DNA from: Metallyticus violacea | Taxonomy: Eukaryota; Arthropoda; Insecta; Mantodea; Metallyticidae | Length of the DNA stretch: 64,000 nt | Assembly (NCBI GenBank): GCA_030762175.1 | Contig: CM060843.1 | Coordinates: 117,792,869-117,856,868, forward strand | Direction of reading: 5' to 3' | Part shown: in pieces, positions 34,090-45,560 of the stretch | Layout: every line of letters begins with the position of its first letter | Numbering within the stretch: position 1 is the first letter of the stretch | Notes under the pieces: generated by a model | Told to the model about the DNA's origin: nothing | Seen by the model: the letters and a program-made list of their open reading frames with translations, nothing else | The model's database searches: none | Position numbers and translations under genes: made by a program

Positions 34090-34340
34090 TGCTGGAAATA
34101 GGTGGGAACGACCTCTCGGCAAACTAATCGCGATTTCCTGGATGACATGGAAAAGCTACTGGAATTTTCTGCTCATCGTGAGGTTTCAATGCTTGCACAC
34201 GATATGCATGTAGCTTTGGTTTCTTTGCAGTTCGTTGACACAGGCTCGTGAAAGCCTTCATCTCCTGAGACAGACTTTTATAGGGAGGCTAACAATGTTT
34301 TCCTCACTTCTTGAAGTTTAGGATGTCCTCCTTCGTAAAC
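34090..34340 (-). pseudogene. possible mariner-like transposase N-terminal remnant
   Basis: A minus-strand frame reads KEMKAFTSLCQRTAKKPKLH followed by AYRVQALKPHDEQ. The part LHAYRVQALKPHDE fits the LR.YK.Q.VQ.LK..D pattern just after the helix-turn-helix of insect IS630/mariner-like transposases. No catalytic core was identified downstream. It is supported by one motif only and could be coincidental. Confidence 0.35.
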
Positions 34341-35050
34341 ATTCCCACGGTTTCCAATTCATTTCAGAAAAATTTAAATCGAGAATTTTATTAGTGGCTT
34401 CTGAACCCCAAACTACACAACATTTTCTTAAAAACCTTTATTGATGCAGTTTCCAGTATGTGTGGACGAAAACAAACCTGTTACACTATGCATCGTCTCA
34501 CATCGTGTTGTACATACTGTATTGTTGATAGACAAAGGCACGAAATGTTAATGATTTCGTAGCAAAATCATACAGAGATGCAATACCGAAGACAACAACC
34601 TAATGTTCGCGTCCCAATTCACTGAATTATGTCCATTTAATTTAAGATTAAAAGAGAAAAGCAGGGGCCCAGAATGAACAAAATTTCCGATGAAATATCA
34701 ATATGTTTTTGCCTTTCCGCATCTATATTATTATTTTTAGGAGAATACACTACATCTGCAACTGCAACCCATTAAACGAGATAGGTGACTATAACTATAG
34801 ACACACTGTCAAGATATGAAGACGCCTAGGAATAACAGAATATTAATCGTAGTTAGCTAGTTCTAACTTTGAGTAATAATATATTAACCAAACAGTAACA
34901 TAGTACTAATACGAGAACATATAAAATAACAATACTTCAAAGTCAGTAAGCATATACGACTTTTAAAAATGAAAATGTTATGCATATAAATGAGAAAGCA
35001 AATCTTTTAAAAAGACTCAGAACTCTACTTTCCGGAATCAGGTTTCTTTT
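34341..35050. other. unassigned AT-rich DNA
   Basis: No motif or repeat was recognised. If the downstream exon is real, this is the 3' end of its preceding intron. Confidence 0.4.
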
Positions 35051-35054
35051 TCAG

Positions 35055-35254
35055 GGAATTATAGTAGAGCACTAGAACTTGATAGGTTGCGAGAAATGCT
35101 CGTTGCGATGAAAACGAAACCTCTCAACCGACCAGGAGTTAGCCAGAAGAGAAGAATTGCTAGTACCTACAATGCCGTGGAAAGCAATCTTTCCAAGCTG
35201 TTATTGGATCCTACCAGGAAACCAACGTTCAGATCGAGTTCAAGGAACCCTTAA
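35055..35254 (+). CDS. candidate terminal coding exon of a host gene
   Basis: A polypyrimidine tract and acceptor (GGTTTCTTTTTCAG) end at 35054. They are followed by an open frame of 65 codons from base 35057 that stops at TAA 35252-35254. It reads NYSRALELDRLREMLVAMKT, then KPLNRPGVSQKRRIASTYNA, VESNLSKLLLDPTRKPTFRS and SSRNP. The composition is that of a real cytoplasmic protein: a charged helix-like start, then a basic, serine-rich C-terminus. The DNA is less AT-rich than its surroundings, and an AATAAA lies about 230 bp after the stop. If spliced, the exon would enter with two bases completing a codon. I do not recognise the family and saw no partner exon in the window, which is unsurprising if introns are long. 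A fragment of an unknown repeat is the main alternative. Confidence 0.4.
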
Positions 35255-37639
35255 GGATGGAAATAATATCACGAGCACAAATGTTAAACTTTCTTAAGTT
35301 ACTCCAATAATTTGGCGCCGTAGTAATCAGCTTCTGTTACAGGCATATAAGATTTGATATTGTCCTCATTTAGGAAGCGCAGAGGTATTAGAACAATACG
35401 GCAAGGTTTTTGGTTATTTGAGTTACGGGCTGCCAGCTTACTGGTGAAGTAGCCGTGCGTAAAGTTAGATAGTATTTATATCTGTAATAAAAGGTGATGA
35501 TAATAATCTGTGTTGAAAATTACTTCTCTCAGCGGCAATTTGTATTTCACTTTTTCCCGTTAGAACATGGCGAAGTTTCTTGTCATTGGGAGATTTCAAC
35601 AGTTTCTTTACCTAGGACACGATTGCCAGGATATTTTCTTGCGGATCGCCCTACCATTTCTCTGCAAAAACTTGTTTTCAAATTTGTATCATTCAGCACT
35701 AAGACCAATCAGTACCACTCACTCACAGTGTCTCTGAAACTGACTACAACCTGCACATACGGCCTTGGCATGTCGCATGTCGCATGTCGCATAGGCAGTT
35801 CAAGTTCAAGGTAATGGACAACAAATGTATTCTCAACTTCAATCATCTTATGTAGAATATCTGCAACTTTTTCTCCATTTATATAAATATAAAATACATG
35901 AAATAACCTCTGATTTCGCAGCTTCAGCAAATCATTCTGGGCTATTTGAGTTGCGTTTTATATTATGTAACGCCCACAAGATATCAGGTGCGTACTTTTT
36001 TTCTTGAAGTAAAAACTATAGTGCAAAACAGATGCATTTAATACTACCGTATACACTTAACATGGGCAGTACTTAACAAAGATCAGAAGAAGCAATTTCA
36101 GACATGTGGTTTGGAAATGTAATTATTTCCGCAGGGACCTAATGTCAGAAGCTGCTGCTATAGCTTCGATTAGTGGCCCCGAGGTCATCACGTAGTGTCA
36201 ATACGTGTGTCTAGTGTGTTTGTAAGTGTAAACTTCGCCGGAAATGCCTCCAAGTGTGACAACTAAATTTACACAGAAGGTAGCTATCTAACTTAGTCGA
36301 CAATCAAATGATATTGGTACAGGCATAATACCTCACGTAAAGTAACTGCAATTAATGTTTTATTATTTATTATTGATATATTTAAAGAAGTTTTTAAAAG
36401 GTTTATTTTCAGCATCCTGTACATACAGATTATGTATGTGTTAATTTATTTTTATCACCTTTCTATTTTCTAAAATGGATTCTTTGAAAAACAAGAAATA
36501 TGGCCAATTTAATTATTTTTCTTCTCCTGGTAGTTCAGAAATTAAATTCTCTGCACATTCGCCATTGTTTACTTAAGCAATGTACTTTACTATTCAACAT
36601 ATTCTCTCTTTGATTTCCTAATTTTGACCTACCATACCTCTAGCAAAGAATATGATGAATTGACACAACTGAATATGTAGGTTACTCTAAATAGATTTTG
36701 TTTCATTCAGATATACATTGGGAGCTTAGTAATAATTGTTATATAAATTACTTTTTCAGATTTATAGCTTAAGCTACATGGTCATTTACTAATTTAAATC
36801 ATATGTCACTCCTTATAAAAATAATAAATTTATCAAAATATTTACATCTTTTACCACGATAGATTTTAGCTTTGACAAGTAAAAAGAATATATAAAACAA
36901 AAGATAATTGCACAACTAATTATGATAAAACGTATTATATTTTACCTTTAAACTATTTAAATAAGATGCTCCCCCGTTAACAAGAAAGGGAAAGAAATTC
37001 TCTGAAATAAAGCACTCAAAAGGTTGTGGGTGGGTTCTCAGTTGATAAATGGGAGAAGAGCTTCAAATAGAACATATCAACACGTGAAAATATAAAAACA
37101 ATTTAATTTTCATATTTTAATGCATAGTTATAATAATAAATTCAAGAAATAATGAACAGAAGGTACATAAGCATTAAATAACAACATTGCAAGAAAAGAA
37201 AAAGTGGCGAGAAAATTATTGTAACCTATAATAGGTAAATATATATGATTGTATATATACAGATAATTTTAAGAAACATTTAAATATTTCCTTATATTTA
37301 TCTTTATTAAAACATTATGCAGGAATCAACTAACACACTACAAATCAACAAAATACGCACGTAAAACTAGATTAAAGTCTTAAAATTGCTATAAAAATAA
37401 TTACCAAAGTTTAAATGTCTTACTATTACCCCAAATAGTGCTATTCCAAAATTAGTAGAATAACACCTGCGTTTAGTAAGAATTTACCAATTTTAAATAG
37501 GCCTTGGGTTTATGAAAGATTTTAAACATTGTGTAACAGGCACAGGGCTTTATGTGTTAAAGCAATTTTTGACTATGTTCATATATATTTACCATTAATA
37601 AAAGATACTGAAAGCCTTTAGTTAAAGTTAGGCCTGTAA
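35255..37639. other. unassigned DNA, very AT-rich after 36.3 kb
   Basis: A 106-codon plus-strand frame (35494-35814) has no recognisable motif. A 7-bp tandem repeat (CATGTCG, about 3.5 units) lies at 35767-35792. From 36300 on the sequence is strongly AT-rich without frames. Confidence 0.4.
35486..35491 (+). promoter_or_regulatory. possible polyadenylation signal for the 35-kb exon
   Basis: AATAAA followed within 30 bases by a G/T-rich stretch (GGTGATGATAATAATCTGTG). In AT-rich DNA such hexamers are common, so it matters only together with the candidate terminal exon upstream. Confidence 0.25.
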
Positions 37640-37890
37640 TTTAAAAAAGAACATTTTTAATTAACGTATGATAGCAGAGGATAAAATAATATTTAATGTA
37701 CAGATAAAATAAAATAAACATTGGTATAATGTTGATAACTATCTAAAACGGCTTTGTAAATAAGCGCAACGACGTATGGAAAATTAACATATCCATCTGG
37801 GGTGGTTTTTGAAATTAGCTTAAGGTAATTAAAAACTGAGAAAACGAGTGATGAAATCAGCTTGATAATTCTCATTTGCCTTAAACTTAT
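37640..37890 (+). repeat. repeat cluster at 38 kb, unit 1
   Basis: This unit matches the reverse complement of 38268-38440 and, in its right half, the direct sequence at 38565-38640. Shared pieces include ATAGCAGAGGATAAAATA, GGAAAATTAACAT and AATTAAAAACTGAGAAAACG. The minus-strand open frame at 37693-37896 lies almost wholly within it; its translation has no motif I know. Confidence 0.65.
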
Positions 37891-38267
37891 CACCAATAGA
37901 AAGCAATCTTTTTGAACATCTTAGTCCCTTTTGTCCCCTAGTTAGTTAAGCACTGTTTTCTACACCCTTTCTAAACACACTTGTGATGCACAGCTAATAG
38001 TAGCGACTCGTATTCTAAAATAAATTCATTCAAAGCATTCATAACTATTATTTAAAGCTTTCTCCTAGAAAAAAATTTTGTTTTTGCTATCTGGTCCAGA
38101 TCACACTCTTCAGTTATCATACACGGCCTCGGTCAGAGTCCATTTAAATGTCACGTGACTGTATTTAAAATGACAAAATTATGCACATAAATAAAAGTGG
38201 ATTATAAAATTAAATAGATAAACTTGATAAATCATCAGGAAACAATAAATTCAGAAATTTCATAATC

Positions 38268-38440
38268 TTTTGGCAAATGAGAATTATCAAGTCGATGTTA
38301 ATTTTCCAAACTTCGATGCACTTATCTGCAAAACCATTTCATATATTTTTAGAAATGTTGATTGTTATCTTATCTATCCAGTAAATAGTATTTTATCCTC
38401 TGCTGTTATATCATGACATATAAAGTGTATTTTTAAAATT
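38268..38440 (-). repeat. repeat cluster at 38 kb, unit 2 (inverted)
   Basis: GGCAAATGAGAATTATCAAG, TGTTAATTTTCCAAAC and TTTTATCCTCTGCTGTTATA are the inverted equivalents of segments in unit 1, in the mirrored order. Relative to unit 1 about 70 bp (the part corresponding to 37795-37860) is deleted. Units 1 and 2 could form a large imperfect hairpin with a loop of about 380 bp. Confidence 0.65.
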
Positions 38441-38559
38441 ATAGGCCAAATTTGAACTAAAAACTTTGAGTATATTTTATTAATTGTAAATATATGAACA
38501 CAATTAAAATTATTTAACACATAAAGCTCCTCTTCTCATACTAATATAAAAAATTGTAT

Positions 38560-38650
38560 TTTCTATCTGGAGTGTATTTTGAGATTAGCGTAGCTATGTT
38601 TAAGACAATTAAAAACTGAGAAAACGAGCAATGAAATTTGCAATTAGAGA
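38560..38650 (+). repeat. repeat cluster at 38 kb, unit 3 (direct, partial)
   Basis: CTATCTGGAGTGTATTTTGA, GATTAGCG and AATTAAAAACTGAGAAAACG then AGCAATGAAAT correspond to CATCTGGGGTGGTTTTTGAA, ATTAGCTT and the same AATTAAAAACTGAGAAAACG then AGTGATGAAAT of unit 1. This unit preserves just the part that unit 2 lacks. Between and after the units, to 39308, I see no other feature. Confidence 0.6.
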
Positions 38651-39305
38651 AATTTGTATATGTTAAAACTTTCATTTCAGGCATTGTAGTCATGGAGTTA
38701 AATTCTTTAATGTGTTCCATGTTTGCAATTGTTGTGTCCTCTTTAATTCCCAATACCACAGAGTTTGCTTTCCCAAACCGCTCCCCCTCTTAAAAACACA
38801 ATAGCTTAATTAACCTCCTTTTATAATTTTTATGTTAAAAATGCATTTTTTTCAGCTTGCTCCATATCATGCTGTTAAACTATTCGTTGACATTCGTATT
38901 ATGAGAAGATAAGGATATTAACTGCCAACAGATTCTACAACACACTGCAGTTGTAGACTAACGCACAGAGCATCCCTTCTTGTGTTTTTGCAAACGGCTA
39001 AGCAGAAGTTAAAACTATTTAAAAGAGGGAATGCTATTAAAAATATTATTCTACCTACATATGTTAATGCACACACAACAAAAATTGTATTAATTTTTAC
39101 CCCAATTACCTTACTACTCCCCTTAAGTTTTGAAATTTATCTAATTTAATTGAAAGACACGTGTAAATAAATTATATTACATTAATAAATGAAATATTTA
39201 ACTCAAAACTGGGTTCATTGGATTAATGTAAATTTTAATAACAGTATGTGTAATTATCAATAAATTCTAAATATATTGTTCATAAAATACATACATAGGC
39301 ACACA

Positions 39306-39308
<3 letters not shown>

Positions 39309-39348
<40 letters not shown>
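39309..39348. repeat. (TA)n microsatellite
   Basis: Pure TA run of 40 bp, preceded by a short CA run (CACACACAC). Confidence 0.95.
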
Positions 39349-39351
<3 letters not shown>

Positions 39352-39842
39352 TACTTATTCAGAAAGCCTCTACTTCTCCATAGAGAATTAGAACGTGGAC
39401 GGTGATTTGATTCCTAGTGCAAGCCTCTAGTACAGACATTGGTAGCATGAGTAAACAAAGCAGGCCAAAGGCTGGGGGGGGGGGGGAGAAGCTTGCATTA
39501 GACGTGTTTGTCATACCCCTGTAAACACGCTCAAACAAGTGTATATAGGGTACGGAATGCAATTTGTGTTTGCCTGGTTATAGCCGGTATGGGAACTCAA
39601 ATTAGCTAAACAGATTTCAGGATTTGGAAAAGTGAGCTGACCATTACTTTGCGGAAACCATCCAGCTAATTATTCTCACATTTATCACCTGAAAGAAAAA
39701 ACATTAACTATAGTGTAAGCACAGTCCATTCTGTGTAACTGAGTAATCCTGCGAAGACAATAAGATAGCAGGATTTATACTATTGTTATATGCCAATGTA
39801 GTATCGGTGTTTGTCGCTGACATTTTGTCTTTCGTTTTTAAA

Positions 39843-40048
39843 TCTTACCACCAGTGATAAGTGTAAAAGATTCATCCCTGGCCCAAAGAATGTTTCAGTT
39901 CCTCTGGCCACAGAAAAGCTTTGATCCTCCTCCACGAAGCAACTTAACAGAGAAGTGGCCATGTTTATTACGTAGGCGCATACCTCTCGACAAGCCTCCT
40001 GCAGGCATTACGTGTCGAAGTAAAACTTCTGTTCTGTATACACTTTAG
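39843..40048 (+). other. unassigned less AT-rich open frame, weak exon candidate
   Basis: The plus-strand frame from 39854 reads MISVKDSSLAQRMFQFLWPQ, then KSFDPPPRSNLTEKWPCLL and ends at TAG 40046-40048, overlapped by AATAAA. A possible acceptor (TTTTTAAATCTTACCACCAG) lies just before it, but its pyrimidine tract is poor. The composition is more balanced than its surroundings, yet the minus strand is also fairly open. I recognise no family. From 39349 to 39842 nothing is recognisable apart from a G run near 39475. Confidence 0.2.
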
Positions 40049-40262
40049 AATAAATGTCCTGTTATTTATTATGTGCTTCGTAATATAAAACGCTCAAACG
40101 GGTCTTAAAATAAGGTACTCATATTCTTTACTGAGGTGAGCTCTAAAACTAATAAGACGTTTCTTTTGAATTCAGTTTTGAATTAGAATCTTTCATGACG
40201 TACTAATGTATTCTTTTCAATGGAATATTCAGTACTGTTGTTATATTAATCAAATTTTCCTT

Positions 40263-40582
40263 TCAAGCATTCAGTTTGATTTTATCTTATTTATGGACGC
40301 TCTTTAACGTCTCAGGTCATCAGCGTTCCATTCAAACCAGGGTGTGAAACGGCCGATTAATTTCGCTCAGAGGCCTCTTCTTTGAGGCTTGAAGTTCTTT
40401 ATCGTGCCGTAAATGTACAACACGGGAGCCGCGGCTTTACTTCCCTTCCGAAGGAAGTCATACTTAGCATTTTTACGCCCGAAAAAATCCATTGATTCTG
40501 GCCGGGTTTGAATCTGCCATCTTTGGTTTAGAAGGCAAGTATGGTTACCACTACACGACCAGGACCGACATCAAACATTCAG
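40263..40582 (-). mobile_element. SINE-A copy with 12-bp target-site duplication (one mismatch)
   Basis: TCAAGCATTCAG (40263-40274) and TCAAACATTCAG (40571-40582) bracket a 296-bp SINE-A. On the minus strand it begins GTCGGTCCTGGTCGTGTAGT, GGTAACCATACTTGCC and includes GATGGCAGATTCAAACCCGG as the B-box region. The body carries TCAGAGGCCTCTTCTTTGAG and CTTTATCGTGCCGTAAATGT (plus-strand reading). It is close in sequence to the 24.0-kb copy. From 40583 to 41354 no feature was seen. Confidence 0.95.
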
Positions 40583-41354
40583 CTTTTTACTCTTTTATCT
40601 CCTGGGAAAAGCATGGCTTATTTTCAAATAATAATTGTGAAATTTTCTAATATCCTACAACTTTTAATCTGTAAAACTAATCATTTATTTTTTGTAACAA
40701 TATGATAAGGATGTAACAAAGTGAGTCGTAATTTTGTAACCACTTGGAAAGTATAGTCTTCAAAAATACTTAAAATTCTTATCTACACCCAACTAAGTAA
40801 GGACTTTCTTGCGAAAAAGTCACCAAACTTCCATTTAAAGAAACAGAATATAACGAATCTCTTCATATTATCCTTTGAAAATCCGGGAGTTTATGACTTT
40901 TACTTTATTAAACTAGCCAGGTTAACAAGTTCAAGAACTAATTTTAAAATGCTCCAGGTTGGTTAGGCGCTAGGCTTTGCCTATGGACGCAGAAGCGAAA
41001 CCATTAATCACTCGGAGTTACCTGAGAGTATTTCTTGCATTACATTTAATTATAGCCATCCTCAATTCTTGGATGCTCTGAGAAAGACTCACAAAGCAAA
41101 AAAAAACTTGCTGTAAGTCCATTGTCTTTGAAATACTTTGAGAAACAACGAAGTTAAAAAATTATGCAGATTTGCCAAATTGAATAGCAAATTTTATTCT
41201 ACCTATTGTTTATTCTGTCACTGTCGCCTCAACACCACGAGTTATAAAATTATCGTTTAGCAAAAATAAATCGTTCTTTCCTCCAAATGTTCTACAAACG
41301 CATAGAGTTGTCACATAATTTCGTTCATTTCTGCATTAAGTTTCAATCGATAAC

Positions 41355-41657
41355 ATCGTCTGAAAACCGCCACGAGTGGCCGAGGTCGTTAAGAACCGGA
41401 CTCGCGAGCGGAAGGTCTGGGGTTCGAACTCCACCAGGACCTCCCTGACTGGGTTTTTTTTCCACGTTTTACTCAGTCCTCATAACTGGCAAATGCCAGA
41501 GAGGTACCCTAAACTTAGACCTGGAATGCTTCCTTCCTTAAAAAAAAATCCTTTCCCAGTTTATCATTTCATGTCATGTATCATCAGTGTCCACCGCCTG
41601 TGGCGCCTCAGTAGTAGAAACGGGCGTTAAACACTGCTCAAAAAAATCATCTGAGAA
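41355..41657 (+). mobile_element. SINE-B copy with imperfect 12-bp target-site duplication
   Basis: ATCGTCTGAAAA (41355-41366) and ATCATCTGAGAA (41646-41657) flank the element, with 10 of 12 bases equal. The head CCGCCACGAGTGGCCGAGGT, CGTTAAGAACCGGACTCGCG contains an A box like Ser/Leu tRNAs, and GGGGTTCGAACTCCACC is a good B box. The body TCCTCATAACTGGCAAATGC, AGAGGTACCCTAAACTTAGA, TTTCCCAGTTTATCATTTCA and the end GGGCGTTAAACACTGCTCAA agree with the 56.9-kb copy. Frames through it are accidental. Confidence 0.92.
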
Positions 41658-41831
41658 CACTGCAAACTACACAACTACATAGAGAACTTAATGAACAGTC
41701 AGATTTAGATATTAAACGCAAGGTTATTAAAAAAATTAATATTGTATTGCATATAGGCTTTAGTAAGCAAACTTTATTATATTTTTACCTAATTTTACAT
41801 TTTTTTTCATTGTATTCTTTCTTTAGACCAT

Positions 41832-42113
41832 TTAACATTCAACATGTTCGACCAAATCAAATGCTTTTGTAAAATCTACAAAGGTATGTATAGTGAGTGG
41901 TTGGTTTAATTCATGAGTTTTTTCCGCTGGTTGAATCATTTTACTAGAGTCATGCGTTTGGAAACCGAGAAGCTCCAAATAGGTGCACAAAGGAGCATTT
42001 CTTGGCGATAGCCCACTCCACTTACACAGTAGTAGAGGGAGGCGCGCCTTCACAGTAACTTGAAAATTTTGACTCGCCATGCTATCCGTTCTATGTTTGG
42101 CAAACCTTAACAT
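41832..42113 (-). pseudogene. LINE reverse transcriptase fragment
   Basis: The minus-strand frame of 93 codons ends in EKTHELNQPLTIHTFVDFTK followed by AFDLVEH. FVDFTKAFD.V is the RT palm motif containing the first catalytic aspartate, and the preceding EK..E.N.PL is characteristic of RTE/BovB-like elements. The first 60 residues do not align. Downstream on the minus strand the frame breaks and no YADD block was found, so this is an isolated piece. From 42121 to 42640 nothing else is recognisable. Confidence 0.75.
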
Positions 42114-42639
42114 CCAAAGGGACCAAAAGTAGGCAATTGTCTGATTTTCTTCTATTTATGATTTATTGCTTTGGTAATTGTTTTGGAGAATTTTTAATAT
42201 ACAGTAGTCGTGAGACTAAATTGATATTTATTTTTACCAGCATCTTCTTTTGAGGCTTTCTTGTAGATGAAAAATATCGTGTTATCTATTGCTCCGGGAT
42301 GGTTTTCTTTTCTCTCTATGTTAGTGAAGTTTTCTACTGGCGCAATCATCAATACTTCTTCTTCAACTATTCATTCAGGATTTCAGCTTCAAATGAGGAA
42401 TGTTTATATTTCAACTCTCTTATCGCCGAATTGTTTAACTATTCAAAAAGAGACTTTATGGAATTTGCCTCTTCTTTTTATTTTTGAAAAAACTGCTTAG
42501 GAATTCAGTAAATGTATCCATGATTTTCACATAAAATATGTTGTAAGATTATAAGGAATATATTTTAAAACATCACAAAAAATATTCTGTTAAAAAAAAA
42601 ACAGTCCGGTTTTCGTCAATGTTGATTGTGTTCTGACAA

Positions 42640-43920
42640 CATATTTATTTTTAAATACACTAAGAAAAGAAGAGGTTGCAATTTTAAAATGCATTGCACT
42701 TTTACTTACCAGAAAGCATTGGATAAAGTGAACATAGTTAAATTGCAGAACAATATGATGTGAAGGTGAATTCCTTAATATTCTTAATATTTTATCAACG
42801 CCATTATCGAAAAATTAAAACAATTATCCCTCTAGCAACTACTAGAACAGACAAAAACTACAAGATGTTAATAGAAGGATGTTTTCATACCCTGTTTAAT
42901 TTTTTACACACACATACACACAATAGTCTTGTATTGCCTTACATTTCTTTTAAGTCACGCATGTCATATTTATTGCATATTGTGAGAATTTTAAGAGATA
43001 CAAAAATTAGATGCTATGTACGTGTCTTTCCATTAATTTTATCTAATATTTCCATTACCGAATAAACTATAAAAACTGTACTAAATCGATGCATAGTTCT
43101 TTATGTATTAATTTTCTCCTCTATTTTTATAATTACGTTAACTATAATTGGTTTTATTTCTTAGTAGTTGACTGCATTTAGGCAATTATTGACGGTATTG
43201 ACGGTTGTCAAATAGGCTGTTTTATCCAACTCTTGCATCTTAATTTGGTTTGTCTATTTTGGAAAATTACACTGCTAATTTGGAGCATTATGTATATAGG
43301 ATCCAATAATATAGGAGTTGAGATGTACAATGATCATGAATAAGCATACAATAAACATATATGACGATCTGGTTATCCTCCAGAATAATGAAAATTAAAT
43401 TGCCTAAAGTAATATATACTCATAAAAATATTAAATGTATAAAATGTCTGTATCCTTGAACAAAAGAAAAGTAATGAATTTTGAAGGGAAATGTATTACA
43501 GAGAATCATATATCAGAAGAAGTAATATATTTTAAATATCTGATTTTCAATGTATGAATATCGAATGTCGGAAGGATATAGATGATAAATTTTAAAAAAG
43601 TTCAATAAATATGCAGATTATTAGAAACGCTTTGAGAAAAATGTAAAATTAAAGTTTATAAAGCACTATTGATTATTATTTTTTTATATGGATCCCAAAG
43701 TTGGGTAAAACAAATTTTAGCAAACTCAAGTAAATGAAATGAAGTTTTTGAAATATGTTAAAGAGTTCACATAAGAATATAATTTTAAGAATGATTATAT
43801 TAGATCGGAATTTAATTCAACAAATAAGATTAAACGATATGAAGAATTGAAGAAATTATACATGAAATATTCATAAGAAAAATATAACGTGAAAAGTAAA
43901 AGAGAAACAAGAAAACCAAC
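42640..43920 (+). mobile_element. decayed RTE-like LINE
   Basis: Blocks in order on the plus strand: FTYQKALDKVNIVKLQNNM near 42700, the palm motif with KAFD changed to KALD. Near 43360-43480 come YDDLVILQNNEN and then MSVSLNKRK, VMNFEGK, resembling ADDLVILQ.NE and ...ISLNKTKVM.F.G. Near 43590-43680 come KFNKYADYQKRFEKNVKLKV and YKALLIIIFLYGSQSWV, the ...KLKVYK...P.LLYGSE.W block. Finally an NDMKN, stop, RNYT-like tail. Many stops and frameshifts are present. The block order and the C-terminal motif match the 29.5-31.8 kb LINE, suggesting the same broad clade. Confidence 0.75.
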
Positions 43921-43998
43921 GAAAGGATCACGTGTATCACCTAATGATAATGGTGAAAGGTAATTTTCTTAGATATGGTCCCACAGTTTCAGAGGTCA

Positions 43999-44380
43999 GA
44001 ATCTGTAATATTGACGAAACTTGGTTTCTATGACCCAAACAGTTAGCTCACTTGGAGCTTTCATTCCACTAGGATCAAGGATAATGGCTAATTGTTAATC
44101 CTTCAGGTCGAATGAATTCTGGCCTTTTTTTTTTTTTTTTTTTTAATTTTCGGAATGATTTTGTCAAATGTGTTTAGCCTAGTAAAGAGGCTCCAACTTT
44201 ATGTTATTGATGGTCACAGACGCCCTATAAGTTTTGATACTACAGAAATATAGTAAAAATTAAATTCATGTGCTATCATTGCCATTTTACGCCATTAATA
44301 AGTTACAATCATTAGATGTTGCAGTGTATGGTCCTTTTCAGGCACATCTTAATCGAGAAATGAACAAAAGTATAAAATAA
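43999..44380 (+). pseudogene. pogo-like (Tigger/CENP-B type) transposase relic
   Basis: Pogo-type transposases are DDE enzymes that cut and paste at TA. The frame starts RICNIDETWFL then a stop, corresponding to NVDETG with the first catalytic D. Near 44180 PSKEAPTLCY and, one frame over, YVIDGHRRPISFDTTEI correspond to K......VLL.LDGH.SH.S.E with the second D. Near 44310 LQSLDVAVYGPFQAHLNREM then NK is a very good match to the LQPLDV.VFGP.K. block holding the last D. A 20-base T run interrupts it. Neither the DNA-binding domain nor terminal repeats were found. Confidence 0.75.
44125..44144. repeat. poly(T) tract, 20 bp
   Basis: T run inside the pogo-like relic, between the first and second catalytic blocks. 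It is probably an expansion, as no flanking duplication is visible. From 44381 to 45090 I see no other feature. Confidence 0.85.
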
Positions 44381-45094
44381 TTCAGGAGATCGGATACATT
44401 TTTATATATTCTCTAATTGAGAGTATATACTCGTATATTAGGGTCTTTAGTTCATATAATATCGAGTCACCCAATTATCTGATGACCGATGCGTCAGCGG
44501 GGTACTGCATTGGCCATAAGTCACCGCCCAGGCCAATTGGACCGGGCGGATTTCACCTAACTGATATGTTGGCCTCGAACCTCAGCTCAATCATTATCAT
44601 ATGAACAGTATGAATAGTAGAAGTAAAAGAAATATGTTCAATATTGGAATATAGTGCTTACAATACTATATATCAAAACTAGCCTAGCTATTCTATTCCA
44701 CAACGAGCATGTCCGTATCTCATGCTATCAGAAGATTATCTTCAGATGTTTGAGTTCCCAGTAATGTTATTATTAGTATCTGTACACTATAGGAACGGCC
44801 GAAACATGGGGTAGATGATGACAGCTGAAACATGGACCATCAGACGGATCATTTTATTTGTAATTTGTGCAGAAAATGAATATTTTTACAAATTAGTTTT
44901 TTACAATTAAGCGATTAATCTATTAAATGATGTAACCCAATTTTGAGGCACATTTTTAATAAAAAAAGACAAATTTAAAATTTTTGCAATGCAATTTAGG
45001 AGAAAAATGACCCATTATTTTTAACAATATCAGTATTAAAATTATAACTGCCTTTTATTGCCATATAAATTGAAAATAACAGTTTAAACCATTT

Positions 45095-45560
45095 ATGAAA
45101 GTTGGAGATCGGACGATACCAAATTTTCTGGATACTCGATCTCAGAATGACGCGCCCTGCACAACTCATAACGGTGACGCAATTCAGTTCATGCAAAGAA
45201 GGCTCCATGCTCTTTATTGCGGCTCACTCCGCGTGTTAACTTTTGGACTTGATCTTTCAAGCTGGTGGATTTCCTCTTGCCCAAATAATGCACTTGTGAG
45301 TGTTCACTCTCCCGCTGATATGTCTGTAAATAGCATTTGTTTAAGAAGCCGGTATCCTCTTCAATCTGTTGACACGATTGTGTCATTTCAATTTGTGATA
45401 ATGCAAAATTGAAATAAGTTTTAAGATCCTCATCACGTAAGGCTTGTAGACGTTGCAAGTGATATGGATACACTTTCAGGTACTTTCGAACTACACGCTG
45501 ACAGGACGTATATGGCACATTCATCTCTGCTGACAGTCGTCTTTAACTTTTCATAGGTCT
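45095..45560 (-). pseudogene. mariner-like (IS630 group) transposase, N-terminal and central part
   Basis: From 45555 down the minus strand reads RRLSAEMNVPYTSCQRVVRK, then YLKVYPYHLQRLQALRDEDL. This fits the helix-turn-helix end and linker of insect transposases (VP..TV.RVLRKYLRLYPY.LQ.VQAL...D). EEDTGFLNKCYLQ follows, where EEDP.FLN.VLFSDE would hold the first catalytic D, which is lost. QKLTRGVSRNKEHGAFFA is in the place of the VWCG...KVYGPFFF strand. The frame is open for 111 codons, unusually long for these relics. The C-terminal half was not found. The stretch 45561-46260 shows nothing certain; its end ACATCACCCTATATATC may be an element end. Confidence 0.7.
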
